Shown piece after piece: positions 26,377 through 33,108 of a stretch of 33,587 bases of DNA. Position 1 is the first letter of the stretch, and every line of letters starts with the position of its first letter. A program made the translations under genes and the position numbers. The DNA comes from Gammaproteobacteria bacterium (GTDB lineage Bacteria; Pseudomonadota; Gammaproteobacteria; Steroidobacterales; GCA-2729495): assembly GCA_027293165.1 (NCBI GenBank), contig JAPUGB010000003.1, positions 1 through 33,587 of the forward strand, given 5' to 3'. Below the pieces are notes generated by a model that did no database searches, was not told the DNA's origin, and was given only the letters and a program-made list of their open reading frames with translations.

Positions 26377-26988
26377 TCAACAGTTTTTCAATAGCCGTTC
26401 GATTTGGCCAAGCGTCGCTCGTCGCATGGGCCTGCCATCAACGGGGCTCAGTGGCGCATGACCCTGGCGGCGTTCTGGAAACACCGTCGCGGAAATCCTG
26501 ATCCCGGAAAAGCAGAACCGGTAGCCCGGGAAGAACATGAGCGAATTGCGCCGGAGCCGATACCGGCGTTGCATCGGCTGATGCGCGATATCCTGGGAAC
26601 AGAGGTATTCGCCGACCGACTCTGCGGCGTCACTGAAAAGGTGCAGATCGACCGGCGAATGTTCGGTAGCGTGACCGCTCAACACCGCACCGACCAGGCG
26701 CGGCTGGAATTCCTGCAGCCGTCGCATGACTGTTGCCGCGGTTTCCCGAAAACGCAACAGCATTAGGGAATGTTGATCACTCCGGAAAATCCGTTGCCGT
26801 TCCGCCAGAGCAAGCTCGATTTCCCGGTTGGTCGGCAGCGAACGCCGACTACGGGCGCCAAGGCGCTCCACCGCTTTGTCTTTCGCCGCACGGAAATCTT
26901 CGAGGCCATGATCTTGGATCAGCCGAGCCGCTTCCTGCGCGACAATGCTCCGAAGATTTTCGGACTGTGAGTTTCGCTGTTTGCTCAC
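26377..26988 (-). CDS. Conserved proteobacterial protein of unknown function, nucleotidyltransferase-like motif
   Basis: A 203-residue protein that I recognise only as resembling a widespread uncharacterised gamma/betaproteobacterial family. Visible parts: an N-terminal helical segment with AARLIQDHGLEDFRAAKDKAVERLG (about 19-43) and LPTNREIELAL; a middle RLVGAVLSGHATEHSPVDLHLF block (about 97-118) that resembles a minimal nucleotidyltransferase active site (Gly-Ser, then Asp-x-Asp), except that the second acid is His (D114, H116); and a C-terminal PLSPVDGRPMRRA motif. GTG 26988 is chosen as the only plausible start after the ponA stop at 27032; no good ribosome binding site is visible. It is 43 bp downstream of ponA and convergent with gltA. 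No function is assigned. Confidence 0.75.
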   Translation of the reverse strand: MSKQRNSQSENLRSIVAQEAARLIQDHGLEDFRAAKDKAVERLGARSRRSLPTNREIELALAERQRIFRSDQHSLMLLRFRETAATVMRRLQEFQPRLVGAVLSGHATEHSPVDLHLFSDAAESVGEYLCSQDIAHQPMQRRYRLRRNSLMFFPGYRFCFSGIRISATVFPERRQGHAPLSPVDGRPMRRATLGQIERLLKNC

Positions 26989-27031
26989 CTTGAATCTGGA
27001 AAAGGTTTTGCCTGTTTGATCCGGATCGGGA

Positions 27032-29839
27032 TCAGAAAAGATCTTGGTCGTCGTCGTATATGGTACTGCCGAAACCGGCGCTGCTGGTATCTTCTGCCTG
27101 GAGTTCCGGTACATGTCCATCGCGGAAAATCTCGAATATAGCATCAGCATCTGCCGCCGATGTGACTAATCCAGTCTCAGGTGAAATCCGCACCGTGACG
27201 ATATCTGGAGGTTGCGGCAGCGGCACTTCTGGCACATCTTCCAACGCTTTAGCCATGAAATATTTCCAGACCGGCAAAGCAGTGCGACTGCCCTCTTCGC
27301 CGGCGCCGAGCGAGCGTTCGACATCAAAGCCGACCCAAGCCACTGCTACCAGCTCGCGATTGAAGCCACTGAACCAGGCGTCACGACGATCGTTGGAGGT
27401 TCCGGTCTTGCCCGCCAGGTCTCTTCTCCCGAGTTCCCGTGCGCGCCGTCCGGTTCCCCGACGAATTACGTCGCGCATCATGTCGTAAACGATGTATGCA
27501 TTCTGGGGCGTGACGATGCGCACGGCCTGATTGCGGCCGCTGAAAAACTCCGTTGTTTCGGCTGCAACCGGGCGCCAGTCCGTTGCGTGGTCCATCATTG
27601 CTACCGCGTCTGTGTAGGCGGGTATCTCCAGGCCGAGTGGCGGCAGAGGCGCGGGTTGCGCCTCACCCATGAGCTCAGCCAATTCCTCGTCCGCAATTGG
27701 CGGTGCGTTAACTCGCTGCGGTAGCAGATCAGCTAGCGCTGAAACATTCGGGGGCGCTTGTTCTCGCGAGTCAAACCACTCGGGCGGACATTCGTCGCAC
27801 ACGTAGCGGGGATCTCGCTGGAAAAAAATCCGCCCGTTCGGGCCCTCGATGCGTTCGATAAGGTAATGGTCGATGCGATGACCACCGCTGGCGAAAGCCG
27901 CGAATCCTGCCGCCATGTCCAATGGCGATGCGCCACCGCTGCCCAGGGCAAGCGACGGGTCGCGCGGCAGTGCGCTGTCGGGGAAGCCGAAGGGTTTGAT
28001 GTGCTGGAGTGCATTGCCGATCCCGGTTCTAAGTAGCACGCGTACTGAAACCAAGTTCATGGATCGGACCAGGCCTTCCCTCAGGCGTGTTGGCCCATAG
28101 AAGCGCCCCGAATAATTCTTCGGCTTCCAGATTTCTTCCAGCGTAGGATCGTCAAACACCACCGGCGCGTCGTTGACGATCGTCGCCGGAGTAAACCCGT
28201 TTTCCAGGGCCGCCGAATAGATAAACGGTTTGAACGAAGACCCCGGTTGGCGCTTTGACTGCGCGGCCCGATTAAATTTGCTGACATAGAAGTCGAAACC
28301 GCCGGTCAGCGCAACGGTGGCGCCGTCCTGCGGATCCAGTGCAACCAAAGCGCCCTGCACCTCGGGCATCTGGGCCAGCAGCCAGCCCTCGTCGGCGGTA
28401 TTCAGCAGGTGAACGATGTCGCCCGGACTCAGCACTTCATGGACCGACAACGGCGGCCCGGATATGATGTTGTCGTTGACATATCGGGGCCACGCCAGTC
28501 CTGTCCATGGCACCTGCACGCGGCCGATATTCCTTATATAAATGAGTGCCGAGGCGTTAGACCATTCGTCCTCGATTGAGGCTTCGGCAGCTTTTGCCGG
28601 GGGTTCGTCCAAAGTGTTTTCCGTCAGCTCAATAACGAATCCCAGATGCAAATCCCGGTAATCCGGATACCCGTCAAGATAGGTCTGCAGCGCTTGGTCC
28701 GGATCAACTGGTCCGGACGCGCCTGGCGCCGGTTCCAGCGTTGCTTTCGCCAGCAGGTCGCCGCCGGCTTCAAACGTTTCCGTCGGCTCATCGTTGCCAG
28801 CATCGAGACCGTCGGCATCGGGTGCGGCACTTGGGTTCAGAATCTCATCGATTGATGCACTGGCGACCGGGCCGCGATAGCCGTGGCGCCGGTCGTACTC
28901 GAGCAGCGCCACGCGCAGCGCCATCTGGGCGTCGGCCTGCAGTCGGCTATCGATAGTCGTCACTACCTTGTAGCCTTTGGTATATGCGCTGGGGCCATAA
29001 CGCAGGATCATCTCGCGACGGACCATTTCGGCGACGTAGGGAGCCTGCAGGTCAAGCTTTGGCCCATGCAAACGAGATTCCATCGGCGTTGCCATCGCAA
29101 TTTCGAACTCAATTCGATCGATGAAATCCAACTCAAACATCCGGCGTAGCACATAAGCGCGGCGTTCCCGGGCCAACGCCGGGTTGGAAACCGGGTTCAA
29201 CCTTGACGGCGCCGCAGGCAGGCCAGCAATGGTTGCCGCCTGCGCCATGCTGAGTTCGTCCAGCGATTCGCCAAAATAGACTTCTGCCGCTGCTGCGACG
29301 CCGTAGGCCCGCTGGCCCAGGAAGATCTTGTTTAGGTATAGCGCGAGAATTTCCTGCTTGCTGAATTCGCTTTCGATCTGGATAGCAAGGATCAATTCCT
29401 TGGCTTTACGCACGAAGGTGCGATCGCGGGTCAGGAAGTACTCGCGGGCCAGCTGCTGCGTGATGGTGCTGCCGCCCTGACTGCGGGAACCGGTGAGCAG
29501 CAGGTTAATGCCGGCACGGACGATGCCCTGGTAGTCGAATCCGGGGTGCTCAAAAAATCGGTCATCCTCGGCCGCCAGAAAAGCGTTAACGACGACCTCG
29601 GGAATATCATCGAATTGAATCGGCGTGCGGCGTTTTTCGCCCAGTTGCGCGATTAACCGCCCATCGCGGGAATAGACTCGCAGGGGAATCTGCAGCTCCA
29701 CGTCCCGAATCGTATCTGCGGACGGCAGCCCAGGCTGCAGGTAATAGTAGGCGGCTAATCCGGTTGCCACGGTCCCAATAGCGAGCGTCGCCAGAGCCCC
29801 CGCCAGTATTGGAAATAGCCAAATTAGAAACTTCCTCAT
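27032..29839 (-). CDS. mrcA: Penicillin-binding protein 1A (bifunctional class A PBP)
   Basis: A 935-residue peptidoglycan glycosyltransferase/transpeptidase anchored by one N-terminal transmembrane helix (about residues 8-33), also called ponA. Glycosyltransferase domain: AAEDDRFFEHPGFDYQGI with catalytic E91, and GGSTITQQLAREYFL (122-136). Transpeptidase: SxxK at S534-K537 (PGSSFKPF), an SMN motif about 55 residues later, and KTG at K811. Between the domains, about residues 320-500, lies an extended insertion with a Pro/Asp/Glu-rich section and an OB-like part, making the protein longer than E. coli PBP1A (850). It is divergent from the pilMNOPQ operon, the arrangement known from Pseudomonas. 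Confidence 0.97.
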   Translation of the reverse strand: MRKFLIWLFPILAGALATLAIGTVATGLAAYYYLQPGLPSADTIRDVELQIPLRVYSRDGRLIAQLGEKRRTPIQFDDIPEVVVNAFLAAEDDRFFEHPGFDYQGIVRAGINLLLTGSRSQGGSTITQQLAREYFLTRDRTFVRKAKELILAIQIESEFSKQEILALYLNKIFLGQRAYGVAAAAEVYFGESLDELSMAQAATIAGLPAAPSRLNPVSNPALARERRAYVLRRMFELDFIDRIEFEIAMATPMESRLHGPKLDLQAPYVAEMVRREMILRYGPSAYTKGYKVVTTIDSRLQADAQMALRVALLEYDRRHGYRGPVASASIDEILNPSAAPDADGLDAGNDEPTETFEAGGDLLAKATLEPAPGASGPVDPDQALQTYLDGYPDYRDLHLGFVIELTENTLDEPPAKAAEASIEDEWSNASALIYIRNIGRVQVPWTGLAWPRYVNDNIISGPPLSVHEVLSPGDIVHLLNTADEGWLLAQMPEVQGALVALDPQDGATVALTGGFDFYVSKFNRAAQSKRQPGSSFKPFIYSAALENGFTPATIVNDAPVVFDDPTLEEIWKPKNYSGRFYGPTRLREGLVRSMNLVSVRVLLRTGIGNALQHIKPFGFPDSALPRDPSLALGSGGASPLDMAAGFAAFASGGHRIDHYLIERIEGPNGRIFFQRDPRYVCDECPPEWFDSREQAPPNVSALADLLPQRVNAPPIADEELAELMGEAQPAPLPPLGLEIPAYTDAVAMMDHATDWRPVAAETTEFFSGRNQAVRIVTPQNAYIVYDMMRDVIRRGTGRRARELGRRDLAGKTGTSNDRRDAWFSGFNRELVAVAWVGFDVERSLGAGEEGSRTALPVWKYFMAKALEDVPEVPLPQPPDIVTVRISPETGLVTSAADADAIFEIFRDGHVPELQAEDTSSAGFGSTIYDDDQDLF

Positions 29840-29857
29840 TAAACCTGATCCAGTCCC

Positions 29858-29886
29858 TTGCCTTGCGCGGGTCGATTATGCATATT
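29858..29886 (+). promoter_or_regulatory. Likely promoter of the riboswitch transcript upstream of pilM
   Basis: A -35-like TTGCCT (29858-29863) is 17 bp from a -10-like CATATT (29881-29886); each matches four of six consensus bases. The predicted start, about 29893, would place the riboswitch aptamer at the very 5' end of the RNA, as is usual for riboswitches. The assignment rests on spacing and position more than on sequence quality. Confidence 0.45.
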
Positions 29887-29898
29887 ACGCGGGATTTT

Positions 29899-30016
29899 TA
29901 GGCAAACCCACCGAAAGGTGGGGACGCAAAGCCACCGGTCTAAGGGGCACTCAGCGGTCTACGGCAATCACAGGATGATTGTCACCGCCAGTACAACCCA
30001 GGACAGCGGGGCTGCC
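29899..30016 (+). promoter_or_regulatory. Cyclic di-GMP-I riboswitch aptamer (GEMM-I)
   Basis: The conserved GEMM-I core is present in order: GGCAAACC at 29901-29908, a P2 stem CCCACC (29907-29912) and GGTGGG (29917-29922) capped by a GAAA tetraloop, then GGGACGCAAAGCC (29921-29933), then CCGG and CTAA of the tetraloop-receptor strand (29935-29943). The 3' strand is AGCGGGGCTGCC (30005-30016), equivalent to the AGC-GGG-GUU-RCC end of the Vibrio Vc2 aptamer. CCG 29935-29937 pairs with CGG 30007-30009 to close P3. P3 is extended by about 50 bases and contains GCGGT/ACCGC and CAATCA/TGATTG stems. P1 is not obvious. The expected ligand is c-di-GMP, and the first gene downstream is pilM, about 280 bp away. 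Confidence 0.9.
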
Positions 30017-30088
30017 AGGCCACGGGTGGAACCTTTCACGCCATGGACTGCACCCCTTCTGGGACTGTATCTCCGCCCCTTAGCGGTA

Positions 30089-30122
30089 TCCGGACGCCGT
30101 TCGGCTGTTGCCGTCCGCCGGA
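30089..30122 (+). repeat. Stable hairpin downstream of the riboswitch
   Basis: TCCGGACG (30089-30096) can pair with CGTCCG (30112-30117) and the following CCGGA, leaving a two-base bulge and a 15-base loop. It lies 73 bases after the aptamer and could be part of the expression platform, but no U tract follows, so it is not a typical intrinsic terminator. Confidence 0.4.
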
Positions 30123-30167
30123 ACCGCGTCTGGCTGGCTACGCACTGCCAAAGTAAACGATTAGTCT

Positions 30168-30189
30168 AAGCGTGATCGAAATCACATTT
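30168..30189. promoter_or_regulatory. CRP/Vfr-type operator upstream of pilM
   Basis: CGTGA at 30171-30175 and TCACA at 30182-30186, separated by six bases, match the CRP consensus TGTGA-N6-TCACA in nine of ten positions; the flanking TTT also agrees. The centre is 30178.5. A CRP-family factor (CRP, Vfr or Clp) is the expected ligand. Which one exists in this organism cannot be seen here. Confidence 0.65.
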
Positions 30190-30204
30190 GAATCAGATAT
30201 TTGA

Positions 30205-30213
30205 TGCTATTTT
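30205..30213 (+). promoter_or_regulatory. Extended -10 element of a second pilM promoter
   Basis: TGC (30205-30207) followed by TATTTT (30208-30213) forms an extended -10. Transcription would begin near 30220, which puts the CRP-type site at -41.5, the class II activator position. There is no good -35, as expected for such promoters. The resulting leader to pilM is about 75 bases and would exclude the riboswitch. Confidence 0.45.
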
Positions 30214-30228
30214 CGATCATATATAGTT

Positions 30229-30276
30229 AAATTGGCTGCCTCACGTCGAGCCAATTTGTGCGCGCAAGCGCTCGAC
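30229..30276 (+). repeat. Two competing hairpins in the pilM leader
   Basis: Hairpin A pairs AAATTGGCT (30229-30237) with AGCCAATTT (30249-30257) around an 11-base loop. Hairpin B pairs GTCGAGC (30245-30251) with GCTCGAC (30270-30276). Both use bases 30249-30251, so they exclude one another. B ends four bases before the AAGGGA ribosome binding site (30281-30286) of pilM. Confidence 0.45.
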
Positions 30277-30294
30277 TGAAAAGGGAATTACGGG

Positions 30295-31353
30295 ATGTTT
30301 TGGTCGCGGGCCAGGTCTGTTATCGGACTTGACATAACAACGTCGTCGATCAAGTTGATCGAATTGACGCAAAGTGGCAGGAGTTATCGGGTCGAGTGTT
30401 ACTCGGCAGAGCCCTCTCCGCCGAATTCGATCAATGAAAAAACCATCGTCGATGCGGAAGCCGTCGGCGAAGCGGTGCGCCGTGCAATCAAACGAGCGGC
30501 TACCAACACCGAGGATGTGGCGATCGCAATCAACGGCGACGCGGCAATCACCAAAGTTATTCAGATGCCTAGCAATCTCGGAGATAACGAACTGGAATCG
30601 CAGGTCGAGATTCAGGCAGACCAGTACATTCCTTTTCCAATGGAAGAGGTGAGCTACGACTTCCAGGTCATGGGTGAAAACGCGAACGATCCGGACATGA
30701 TGGACGTGCTGCTGGTCGCGACCCGCACCGAGAACGTTGACCAGCGACGCGCCGCTGTTGAAGCTGCCGGCCTGAAGGCACGTGTCGTAGACGTCGAAGC
30801 CTTCGCACTAGAAAACGCTTGTAACCTGATGACCCACCAGATGCCGGAAAGCGGTATGGACCATCTGGTTGCGGTGGTCGATTTCGGCGCCAGCAGCACC
30901 ACGTTCAGCGTGTTGCAGGACCTGCGTGTTATCTACACGCGGGATTTCAATTTTGGCGGACAGCAGTTGACCGAAGAGATCATGCGTGTCTACGGCCTGA
31001 GCCTGGAGGACGCGGGTCGCGCCAAGAAAGAAGGGGGCCTGCCCAGCAACTATCAGCCCGAGGTCCTGGATCCGTTCGTCGATGACATGACCCAACAGGT
31101 TAGCCGATCGCTGCAGTTTTTCCTGGCGTCGGGCGGTGGCCGTGAGCAGCCGGATCAGATTCTGGTATGCGGTGGTTGCGCCAATATTCCCGGTGTGGCT
31201 GATCTGATTTCCAGCAAGGTTGGCATTCCGACCGAGGTTGGCGATCCCCTCGGCCAGATGAAGATTTCATCCAAGGCCAAGTCGCAGGGCGTCACCCACG
31301 ATTCAACCGCATTACTGACCGCCTGTGGTCTCGCGTTACGGAGCTTTGATTGA
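30295..31353 (+). CDS. pilM: Type IV pilus assembly protein PilM
   Basis: A 352-residue cytoplasmic actin-like (FtsA/HSP70 superfamily) ATPase-fold protein that binds the N terminus of PilN and links the pilus inner-membrane ring to the motor. Signs: the first phosphate loop GLDITTSSIKLIEL at about residues 11-24, QADQYIPFPMEEVSYDFQ, the second phosphate loop VVDFGASSTTFSVL, and the adenosine motif VCGGCANIPGVADLI near the C terminus. Length matches Pseudomonas PilM (354). The ATG at 30295 follows AAGGGA with an eight-base spacer. It is the first gene of pilMNOPQ and is divergent from ponA across a 455-bp regulatory interval. Confidence 0.97.
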   Translation: MFWSRARSVIGLDITTSSIKLIELTQSGRSYRVECYSAEPSPPNSINEKTIVDAEAVGEAVRRAIKRAATNTEDVAIAINGDAAITKVIQMPSNLGDNELESQVEIQADQYIPFPMEEVSYDFQVMGENANDPDMMDVLLVATRTENVDQRRAAVEAAGLKARVVDVEAFALENACNLMTHQMPESGMDHLVAVVDFGASSTTFSVLQDLRVIYTRDFNFGGQQLTEEIMRVYGLSLEDAGRAKKEGGLPSNYQPEVLDPFVDDMTQQVSRSLQFFLASGGGREQPDQILVCGGCANIPGVADLISSKVGIPTEVGDPLGQMKISSKAKSQGVTHDSTALLTACGLALRSFD

Positions 31354-31354
31354 T

Positions 31355-31924
31355 ATGCCACGCATCAATCTATTACCGTGGAGAGACGAACAGCGGGCGC
31401 AGATCCGCAATCAGTTCTATATTTCAGCGGGGGTCGCGTTTGGCATCGCCGCATTGTTCACGTTTTTGGGTTCGTTCACGATGAGCACCATCATCGATGC
31501 CCAATACGCAAGGAACAACCTGCTCGAGATCGAGATCAAAACGCTGGACCAGCGAATTGCTGAAATTCTCGATCTGGAGAAAGAAAAGGACCGGCTCGTG
31601 GCGAGGATGAAGATCATTGAGCAACTGCAGCAGAGTCGGCCGGAAATCGTGCATGTATTCGATGAACTCGTGCGCGCGTTACCCGATGGCGTCTATCTGA
31701 TTTCTGTGAAACAGAGCGGCCGGCGTCTGGAGATCAAAGGCATGGCCGAGTCGAATACCCGTGTGTCAGCATTCATGCGGAACCTGGATAAATCGGAATG
31801 GTTTTTGAACCCCGACCTTGAAGTGGTGGAGGTCAAAGACGACCGCAGCGGTTCAAATAAGAACGCCAGCGAATTTACCGTTACCGCCCTCCAGGTTGTT
31901 ACAAATTCGGAGATGGACTCATGA
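31355..31924 (+). CDS. pilN: Type IV pilus assembly protein PilN
   Basis: A 189-residue inner-membrane protein of the pilus alignment subcomplex. The N terminus MPRINLLPWR is the conserved cytoplasmic INLLPWR motif that docks into PilM. One transmembrane helix follows (about 22-44), then a periplasmic coiled coil (about 48-100, rich in Glu/Lys/Leu) and a small ferredoxin-like domain. The ATG at 31355 lies one base after the pilM stop and is chosen because it gives the PilM-binding motif at the N terminus; the open frame extends further upstream inside pilM. Its stop overlaps the pilO start (ATGA). Confidence 0.97.
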   Translation: MPRINLLPWRDEQRAQIRNQFYISAGVAFGIAALFTFLGSFTMSTIIDAQYARNNLLEIEIKTLDQRIAEILDLEKEKDRLVARMKIIEQLQQSRPEIVHVFDELVRALPDGVYLISVKQSGRRLEIKGMAESNTRVSAFMRNLDKSEWFLNPDLEVVEVKDDRSGSNKNASEFTVTALQVVTNSEMDS

Positions 31925-32556
31925 ACGCGAATATCATCGAAGAAATTCGCAACCTGGATCTCAATGACATCGGACGTTGGCCGTTACTCTTCCGCGCCGC
32001 GTTCGTTGCTCTGGTGTTTATCGCGGCGACTGGCGTTGGTTACTACTACTTCGTCTACGAACTCAAAATGCCCGTGCTGGAACGTGCCGAGGCGCAGGAG
32101 CTTGAGCTCAGAATGTCGTTTGAAGCGAAGCAGCGCAAAGCAGCCAACTTTGATGCGTACCAGCAACAGTTAGCCGAAATCGAGAGGTCATTCGGCACCA
32201 TGTTGCGCCAGCTGCCCGGCAAGACCGAGATTCCGAACCTGCTGGTTGACATCTCACAAACCGGGCTTGGGGCCGGACTGGAAGAAAAACTATTTCAGCC
32301 CATGGATGAGATTCAAAAGGATTTCTACGCCGAGAAGCCGATTAAGATCCGGTTGGACGGCAGCTACCATGAATTTGGGGACTTTGTCAGCGAAATCGCG
32401 GCGCTGCCGCGTATCGTGACGTTGCACGATATCCAAATTACCTCTGAAACGGGCGCGGAGATGGATTTTGACAATCTGGTCCTTGACGTTATCGCCAAGA
32501 CGTACCGATACATGGACGATGCCGATCAGGATCAGCCGCCGGCGGGACGCACCTGA
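31921..32556 (+). CDS. pilO: Type IV pilus assembly protein PilO
   Basis: A 211-residue partner of PilN. A short cytoplasmic stretch with LNDIGRWPLLFRAA precedes one transmembrane helix (about 25-45), then a coiled coil (about 52-100, alternating Glu/Gln/Ala/Leu) and a periplasmic core domain with LFQPMDEIQKDFYAEKPIKI and GSYHEFGDFVSEIA, typical of PilO. PilN and PilO form heterodimers that connect PilM in the cytoplasm with PilP at the outer membrane side. The start overlaps the pilN stop by four bases, and the final base of its stop is the first base of pilP. Confidence 0.97.
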   Translation: MNANIIEEIRNLDLNDIGRWPLLFRAAFVALVFIAATGVGYYYFVYELKMPVLERAEAQELELRMSFEAKQRKAANFDAYQQQLAEIERSFGTMLRQLPGKTEIPNLLVDISQTGLGAGLEEKLFQPMDEIQKDFYAEKPIKIRLDGSYHEFGDFVSEIAALPRIVTLHDIQITSETGAEMDFDNLVLDVIAKTYRYMDDADQDQPPAGRT

Positions 32557-33074
32557 TGGAAAAGCTCTGCCAATGTTTTAGGTGTCTACTACTGGGTATT
32601 GCGGCGCTCGGCGTTGCGGCATGTGCTGGCGGATCGGCGGATTTGCTGGAGTATATCGATGACGTAAAAGCTCGCCCGGGCGGGCGCATTGAGCCGTTGC
32701 CGCAGATCAAACCCTACGACACCTTTGCCTATCAGGCGGGCGATCTGCGCTCGCCGTTTATGCCGGATCAGCCGAATGCGCCGGGCAACATTGCCGGACC
32801 TCAGCCGGTCGAAAATCGCAACAAGGAATACCTCGAGCAGTTTCCGTTGGACACGCTGGACATGGTGGGCACCCTCGATAGATCCGGCAAAACCTTCGCG
32901 TTGGTGCAGACCCTGGATGGATTGGTGCACCGCGTAATTGCCGGCAACTACCTGGGCCAGAACGACGGCCGCGTCATAGCCATCAGTGATGCAGAGATCA
33001 GTTTAGAGGAGCTGGTTTCCGATGGGATCGGGGGCTTTTTCAAACGCTCCGCCGCGATCGGGCTGAGTGACTGA
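32556..33074 (+). CDS. pilP: Type IV pilus assembly lipoprotein PilP
   Basis: A 172-residue inner-membrane lipoprotein that bridges the PilNO complex to the secretin PilQ. The signal peptide (residues 1-22) ends in a lipobox VAAC with C23 as the lipidated residue. A Pro-rich disordered linker with RIEPLPQIKPYDTFAYQ and RSPFMPD follows; in homologues this linker binds PilNO. The C-terminal beta-rich HR domain (about 95-165) has MVGTLDRSGKTFALVQ, GLVHRVIAGNYLGQNDGRV and the final EISLEELV, as in the family. Its ATG overlaps the pilO stop by one base. Confidence 0.96.
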   Translation: MEKLCQCFRCLLLGIAALGVAACAGGSADLLEYIDDVKARPGGRIEPLPQIKPYDTFAYQAGDLRSPFMPDQPNAPGNIAGPQPVENRNKEYLEQFPLDTLDMVGTLDRSGKTFALVQTLDGLVHRVIAGNYLGQNDGRVIAISDAEISLEELVSDGIGGFFKRSAAIGLSD

Positions 33075-33108
33075 CTCGCCTTCAGAGTCTTTGGGAGTAA
33101 TTTCAGAC

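Noticed and set aside
29858-30169. A 103-codon open frame across the ponA-pilM interval
   Set aside because: It runs through the riboswitch aptamer, has no family resemblance and a composition typical of chance translation; the RNA structure explains the conservation better.
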